Part shown: positions 58,542-64,000 of the stretch, piece by piece | Numbering within the stretch: the stretch's first letter is position 1 | Layout: every line of letters begins with the position of its first letter | NCBI GenBank assembly: GCA_905221605.1 | Contig: CAJNDS010000635.1 | Span: 232,001-296,000, forward strand | Direction: 5' to 3' | Length of the DNA: 64,000 nucleotides | DNA from: Symbiodinium natans | Lineage: Eukaryota > Sar > Dinophyceae > Suessiales > Symbiodiniaceae | Notes under the pieces: model-generated | Told to the model about the DNA's origin: nothing | The model's database searches: none | What the model saw: only the letters and a program-made list of their open reading frames with translations | Position numbers and translations under genes: made by a program

Positions 58542-61500
58542 TCAAGAAGTAATGGGCCGGAACTGCTCCAGAAGCTCGGGGATCGTGGGCCGCTTGCTCG
58601 GCTCTCGCTGCAAGCACCTCACAGGGCGTGGCATTGTTCCTTCCTAAATGTAGACACCGTACCGAAAATGTTTGCCAGTAAGAGTTTGACATGTAACACT
58701 AAATCTTCAAAGTCTACATGCTCACTCATATCCAAATGCTACAACGTTGGACCGCTTTAGTGGGTGCTGCCCTCTGTATAGTCAAGTTGGCCAGGCTATT
58801 CAGGATCTCGCTACGTTTTTGGGTGTCCGGTGGATCCGCTTCAAGTCTTCCGAGCGTCGAAGGGGTATTTCTCGCGGTGCATTTTTAAAACCCTAAAGCC
58901 TAAACTTACCCGAAATCTAACCCCAGGTAGGGATGCGCCTCTTGCAAAATTTCCAGACCATCCAAAGAGGGCGCAAGTGGGCTTCGACTGTTTGTGGGTG
59001 GGGTGGGGGCTGGGGGGGCAAGGGGGGCGGGAGCACCTTAAATCAGGCCAACATTCATGTTACTGACTGAGTTTTAGTACTGCTAGTACTACCATTATCA
59101 GTCTATCTATCTTTCACCTTCGCACTACTAGTTACTAGTACTACCATTCTCAGTCTCTCTATCACGATGACAGTTCTGACTACTGATGCTTCGTGTGTGT
59201 GTGTGTGTCTGTCTGTGCGCACCACGAGGCCTCTGCAACACGTCGAGCAAGGAATCCTGGCCATGGGTTCAGGGGCTACACAAGAGCACCTGCAGGGACT
59301 CCTTCTCCACTTGACGTCTGTATACAGTCCTCTCGACCCGCTTTCTGCTCAAAACATCTCCTAGCCCCTGCGGTTTAGCAGCTCGCACAGTCATCCTCAA
59401 CTCCTGATATACTGTATTTCCTGTCATCCCCGACCCTGAATCCCCAAAACCCTGAAACCCTGAAACCCTGAACCCTAAACCCTTAAACCCTACAACCCTA
59501 ACAACCCTAACAACTCCTAAAACCCTGAACCCTGAATGAACCCTGAACCCTAAACCCTAAACCCTAAACCCTAAACCCCCCCCCTCGACAAACCCCTGAC
59601 TCCCGGTCCTTCGCCTCCTGTGAGTGGCTCTCGAAGCGGTGGCCTTGCGGGAACTCCACGGCCATGCCGGGGTCCTGGAGCTTGGGGGGGGGGGCTTAGA
59701 GTTTCAGGGTTTGGGGTTTAGGGTTTGGGGTTTAGGGATGGTAGTTGAGGGTTGAGAGTTCGTGGTTGGCGCTGGCAACCCTCCGAAATCTACTCCCAAA
59801 TAGGATCCCCCTGAACCGGAGAAGTCTCAAGGCTGGCGATGGGGGCTCTGAGGCTTGGGTTTGCGGCTACTTCGGGCTCGGGGCACTGCCCGAAAATGGC
59901 TCGAGATCGAATGCGCTTGAGACCCTGTCGTTTGAGCTTCTTTTGAGCGGCAAAGTACCTGCTATGGGTTCTAAGCCCCACAGACTCCACAGACCCTTCA
60001 CAGATATACAAGACTCTAGATTCTCAACCCTTTGCCAAGACTCCGAATTTAAACCCCATAACATTCGTAATAGGCATGTTATGGCATAAACCTTATAACC
60101 CCAATACATCCGCCCCTGAGACCGCTGCCGTTAGCGCGAAGAGCCGCTGCATGGGGTCTAGGTGCGCAAAAGGGGCCTTCATGTAGACCATCTGGTACCT
60201 GGCGGCTTATAGGATTTGGAGTTCAGGGCACTCATGTAGGCCGTTTACGAAAGGTTTGTCGGTTCTGAATTCTTACAGAGCCTCTTTATCGGGTTCTTCG
60301 ACAACCAACAAAGAGGTAGGTTTTGGGTTTAAGGTAACGAACAATGGGGGGCTCCTCGGCGCAGGGGTGCTTTCAAGGTGTCTCGGCCTGAAAGGGTTTT
60401 GGGGGAAGGGTGCAGGGTTTCGGGCTTAGGTGTCAGGGTTCAGGGTGCAGGATTTCGCAGGCTGTCGGGAACCTGGATCTTCGAGGGTTTCTGAAGGGTT
60501 TGGGGACTAGGCAGGGAGTTCAGGGTGCAAGCTCTGGGAAGGTGAGGGTTGTCCCCCAACTACCCAGAATAAGCATTGACTAACCCTAAATCCCAGACCC
60601 TCAACCCTAAACTGTTATAGGGTAGGGTTTGGGGGGGAACTGCGCGGGCCCAGGCACACTAAACCATAGGGGAGGGCACAGGATGATGCCCAGGGACCAG
60701 ACATCCGAAGGGCGGCCCATCTTCACCGCACCCTGCTTCACGGCCTGCTTGCCAGCCGTCCTAGAAGGTTAGCCTAAACTGGGGGCCCTTGGTACCCTAA
60801 CCGATCCGAATACAAATGGAGAGAGAAAGAGAGGGACAGAGAGAGCGAGAGAAAGACACCAAGGACACTTTGGAACAAGCCCCTTTTTGAGGCTTGGACC
60901 TTGGCAAGTCAGACTGGCAAGGTCGGATCGCGGGTGCAAAGCATGAAAGTGCCCTAAACCCCACATGCATACTCCAGTGCCCTGAGCCGCCCAACTCCCA
61001 AAGTCCCAAAATCGCCAAGCCACAAACCCACCATGCGGCCCTTGCGGCCGTGCCTCCGGTGCCATGTAGCTGATGGTGCCCACCGAGGACTCGCGGCTAA
61101 TGTTCGTGGTGTTGCTTGCGATCCTGCCCAGTACACCTTACCTTTAAACGAACGACTTCTGATACAGAGGCGTTAACCCGCCCCCCCTATCGTTGCCTTT
61201 TCAAGGTGGTGGGCTTTAGAGGGCCTCACCCCTTTCAAAAACTTACGAACACCCCTAATCCTTGGAACGTGCGCCGGCATGGGAGTTGTTGGCAGTGGTA
61301 CTGCTTCTGGTGATGGTGGTCCTGGCTCTTGTGCTTGTGGTACTGGTGGTCGTCATGGTGCCGGTGGCGATGGTGGGTGTGGGGTGGTGGCAGGTCTGGA
61401 TGTTGTGGTTGTTGCAGGAAGCCCAGAGCTCAGATTTGTCTGGGCCTTCTTTTGTGCCTTATCTGGGGCTGGCCGGCGCCTCTTTTGAGCCTTGTTGTCT

Positions 61501-63499
61501 AGATCGGAGGGTGTTGAATTCAACACACAACTGCACCTGGTTGTGAGCTTCGCGGCCATCCGCACGTACTGCTGTCTGCACTTGTCTGCCTCTGAGTTGT
61601 ACCTCAGGCTTTTCCTACACTACTTTACGAAGCATAAACCACGGCTTATCAAACAGCGAATAGAGATCTATGTAAACTCTCATTTTGGGAGGGGAGTAGT
61701 GTGGGGGAGTAGGGCATCCCATCACCTGGAACAAAGACACGCACCGAAGCCCAACATGAACTGCCCTAAACCCTAAACCCTAAACCCTAAACCCTAAACC
61801 ACAAACCCTACCGGAAGTATCCCCATAGCCTCCCCCCAAGCCTCTTGGCGATGCCGAAGTCGATGAGCTTGAGGCTCTGCTTCACGAGGAGGAAGTTTCC
61901 AGGCTAGCGGAGTTGGCATGCAGGCTTTTAAGGCAGAAAGGGTTTAGGGTTAAGGGTGTAGGGTCAAGAGTTTTGGGGGGGGGGGGGGGGGGGTCCCAAG
62001 CGAAAAGGGGCTATAAGGGTTGAGGGTTGAGGCGGCCAAAGGCTTTCGGCGTTCAGCCTTTGTTTGGCGGAGGCCAAATCTGTTGCGGCAAGGGGACCAA
62101 TCCCAAAAGACCATGAATAGTAGAGAGATATAAAAGACACAACAGTGTAAGAACATAATATCATACAGACATGAACATGGCAACCCAACAACACAGTTGT
62201 ATTTCTAGACTTATATAATACTCATATCCATGCAACAACAGAAAAATAGCAATAGAATAACAAACTATACCCAGAGAACAAGAAAGAGGCACCTTAAGGT
62301 CAGAGTGGACGACCCTCTCGCGGTGAACGACCTGCAGGGCCCAATTTGCCAAAGCTTGTCCGACTTCGAAGCGGCTCTAGGGTTTAGGGTTTAGGGTTTA
62401 GGGATTGGGGTTTAGAGTTTAGGGTTTAGATGGATTTAGGGTTGCAGAGAAGATGGTTCTTCATGATGCTTGGTGGCCTGGCGCAAACCGATAAACTTTC
62501 GTCAGTGCCGGCCTCGTAACGCTTATCATGTGCCGTAAACCCTATACTCTCATTACGCTAAGCGCAACACCTTACAACCTCAAATCGCACGCACACCCGG
62601 CTTGATCCAATCCAACAAGGTTTCACTCATTGTATTATTATGTACTGCTATTGTATTGTTTTGAGTTCATAATATTTGTTCGATGATTTTATGCCATCTA
62701 CCATGTTATTCTGGTCTAATTTAATTACAACAAATTTGTTTGTATTATTAATTGTTGAATATCGTTCTGCGCTGCATGCCTGAACCGCTTCCAGCATCTG
62801 CCTCCACAGCACCTTAGCTTGGGGGTTTTAGGGCTTAAGGGCCTTGAAACCCCAAACCCTCAAACCCTCTATGAACCCTCAGGGGCCCCCTACAGACCCT
62901 CAAACCCGCAGATCCTCAAACCCTGAAACCCTCAAACCCTGAACTTCAGGCAGGCCCCAAAGTCTTGCCCTTGCACCCTGTATGCACCAGGCAGTCCAAG
63001 GCAAACGGCGCAACTCCCGCAGCTCAGGGTTTAGGGTTTAGGGAGTTCAGGGCCCAGGGCGCAGAAGCCCCATCATGCCTCCCAAATCATACACCCCTAG
63101 TCGATCACATGCGATGATGGGAACACTTGATATTAAGGGGTAAGGCGGTGCGCCTGCACCCAAGACCGTAAACCCTAATACAACAACGCAGGCCTCTCCG
63201 ATAATTAAGGAACAAAAGGGGTTAAGCTTTAGAATTCCAACGATATTAGGAAACCCAAACAAGGTTTAAAGTTCAACAATGGTTATGTAAGAGAATACTC
63301 TTGTATCTCTTGTCAGGGGCAGGGGGATGAAATAATAAATATTCATCATAATAATAAACAATAATACTAACAATGATAATTATAACAATACTAGTATATA
63401 TCTATATATATATATATATAAGGCCATGAAGTTAGGACTCAAGTTAGGACTCTGGCCTGGACCTCGCCAAGGGTCATGTCCGCCTCGGCTTGGAGCAGC
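58542..63499 (-). CDS. Gene G: Mps1/TTK-type dual-specificity protein kinase, C-terminal part (5' end beyond window)
   Basis: Ten exons on the minus strand join in phase: 63457-63499, 62780-62812, 62293-62331, 61830-61903, 61046-61123, 60680-60760, 60129-60198, 59615-59674, 59231-59256 and 58542-58617 (stop TGA at 58542-58544). They give about 192 residues running from helix E to the end of a kinase domain. Visible motifs in order: WRQMLEAVQ, the catalytic loop VVHSDLKPGNF (HSD instead of HRD, as in TTK), LKLIDFGIAK (DFG), TTNISRESSVGTISYMAPEA (activation loop and APE), PSDVWSLGIILYQMVY, and a C-lobe ending LQREPSKRPTIPELL. The HSDLKP.NFL, DFGIA and VGTI.YM.PEA patterns are typical of the TTK/Mps1 family, which acts at kinetochores in the spindle checkpoint. 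Seven of nine donors are GC. The N-lobe with the Gly loop and Lys lies to the right of the window. The family call rests on recalled motifs, not a search. Confidence 0.9.
59448..59580 (+). repeat. CCCTGAA/CCCTAAA array in a kinase intron
   Basis: Mixed CCCTGAAA, CCCTAAA and CCCTAACAA units end in four perfect CCCTAAA copies plus a C-run. The array lies downstream, in gene sense, of kinase exon 59615-59674, so the intron starts with TTTAGGG-type sequence. On the other side of this exon, 59690-59745 carries TTTAGGG/TTTGGGG. Confidence 0.9.
60817..60862. repeat. (GA)n-rich tract in kinase intron
   Basis: GAGAGAAAGAGAGGGACAGAGAGAG-type low complexity, about 55 bp upstream in gene sense of kinase exon 60680-60760. 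In sense it is a CT-rich, polypyrimidine-like stretch. Confidence 0.8.
61764..61810 (+). repeat. CCCTAAA array after kinase DFG exon
   Basis: Five canonical units and one CCACAAA variant lie about 20 bp beyond the GC donor of kinase exon 61830-61903. In sense the intron therefore opens with TTTAGGG repeats. Confidence 0.9.
62377..62440 (+). repeat. TTTAGGG array before kinase catalytic-loop exon
   Basis: Canonical heptamers with TTGGGG variants lie about 45 bp upstream, in gene sense, of kinase exon 62293-62331, where they read CCCTAAA. Confidence 0.9.
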
Positions 63500-63527
63500 C
63501 TCCGGGAGGATGCCAAGCGAGTTGAGG

Positions 63528-64000
63528 GGCTTAGGGGTTCAGGGTTTAGGGGTTTAAGGGGTTTAGGGGTTTAAGGGGTTTAGGGGGTTCAGGAGGGGTT
63601 TAAGGGGTTTAGGGGTTTAAGGTTTGGGGTTTAGGGGTTCAGGGGTTTGGGGTTTAGGGGCTTGGGGTTTAGGGTTTGGGGTTTAGGGGCTTGGGGGTTT
63701 AGGGTTTGGGGTTTAGGGGTTTGGGGTTTAGGGTTTGAGGGTTTAGGGGTTTGGGGTTCAGGGTTTAGGGGTTCAGGGTTTAGGGGTTTAGGGGTTTGGG
63801 GTTCAGGGTTAGGGGTTTAGGGGTTCAGGGTTTGGGGTTTAGGGGTTTGGGGGTTTGGCGTTTAGGGCGTTTAGGGGTTCAGGGTTTAGGGGTTTAGGGG
63901 TTGGGGTTCAGGGTTTGGGGTTTAGGGGTTCAGGGTTTAGGGGTTCAGGGTTTAGGGGTTTAGGGCTTGGGGTTCAGGGTTAGGGGTTTAGGGGTTCAGG
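63528..64000 (+). repeat. Long TTTAGGGG/TTTGGGG/TTCAGGG mixed array to window end
   Basis: More than 470 bp of G-rich telomere-like units, mostly 7-8 bp with four Gs, begin about 30 bp right of kinase exon 63457-63499. In sense this is a long C-rich stretch directly upstream of that acceptor. It continues beyond the window, so its total length is unknown. Confidence 0.9.

Noticed and set aside
63528-64000. Chromosome end (telomere) at the right edge
   Set aside because: The array is degenerate (TTTAGGGG, TTTGGGG, TTCAGGG) and lies inside the kinase gene, whose 5' half must continue beyond it. A true telomere should be more uniform.

Overview
This window is eukaryotic nuclear DNA, most likely from a dinoflagellate. 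The evidence is: (1) TTTAGGG-type telomere-like repeats scattered through almost every non-coding stretch; (2) genes broken into very short exons (mostly 22-100 nt) in long repeat-rich introns; (3) splice donors that are GC at least as often as GT, with acceptors nearly always AG followed by G; (4) all gene models on one strand (minus), head to tail. The models were built by hand: I looked for short reading frames bounded by AG and GT/GC and kept those that join to the next exon in the same codon phase. Most long open frames in this DNA are not genes.

Layout, right to left, which is the direction of transcription. Gene G (63499 to 58542, 5' end outside the window) encodes the C-terminal two thirds of an Mps1/TTK-type protein kinase in ten exons that all join in phase; it is the best-supported gene. 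Next come two small hairpins and a 54-bp minisatellite (56.8-58.0 kb). Gene F (55934 to 48145) is unrecognised, with a start and a stop. At 46.7-48.0 kb lie diverged tandem repeats. Gene E (46004 to 44974) is the end of a gene with a KKRK tail. Gene D (44615 to 33407) is a multi-pass membrane protein whose last four hydrophobic segments recall claudin/PMP22-like tetraspans. Gene C (33045 to 21141) has a pair of EF-hands, two hydrophobic segments and a Gln/Met-rich tail. Gene B (19788 to about 9518) is unrecognised, with a possible ubiquitin-like fold. Gene A (7839 to 67) is unrecognised, with a 0.9-kb Glu-rich repeat exon and a Lys/Ala-rich C-terminus.

The feature most worth following up is the structure of the introns. 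Read in the sense of the genes, many introns begin with TTTAGGG-like arrays just after the donor and end with CCCTAAA-like arrays just before the acceptor, so their two ends are complementary. With a recurring 60-70 bp element near several acceptors and a small MITE-like family, this suggests introner-type mobile introns or an RNA stem that pairs splice sites. Both readings are inference. No rRNA, tRNA, CRISPR array or prokaryotic feature was seen.
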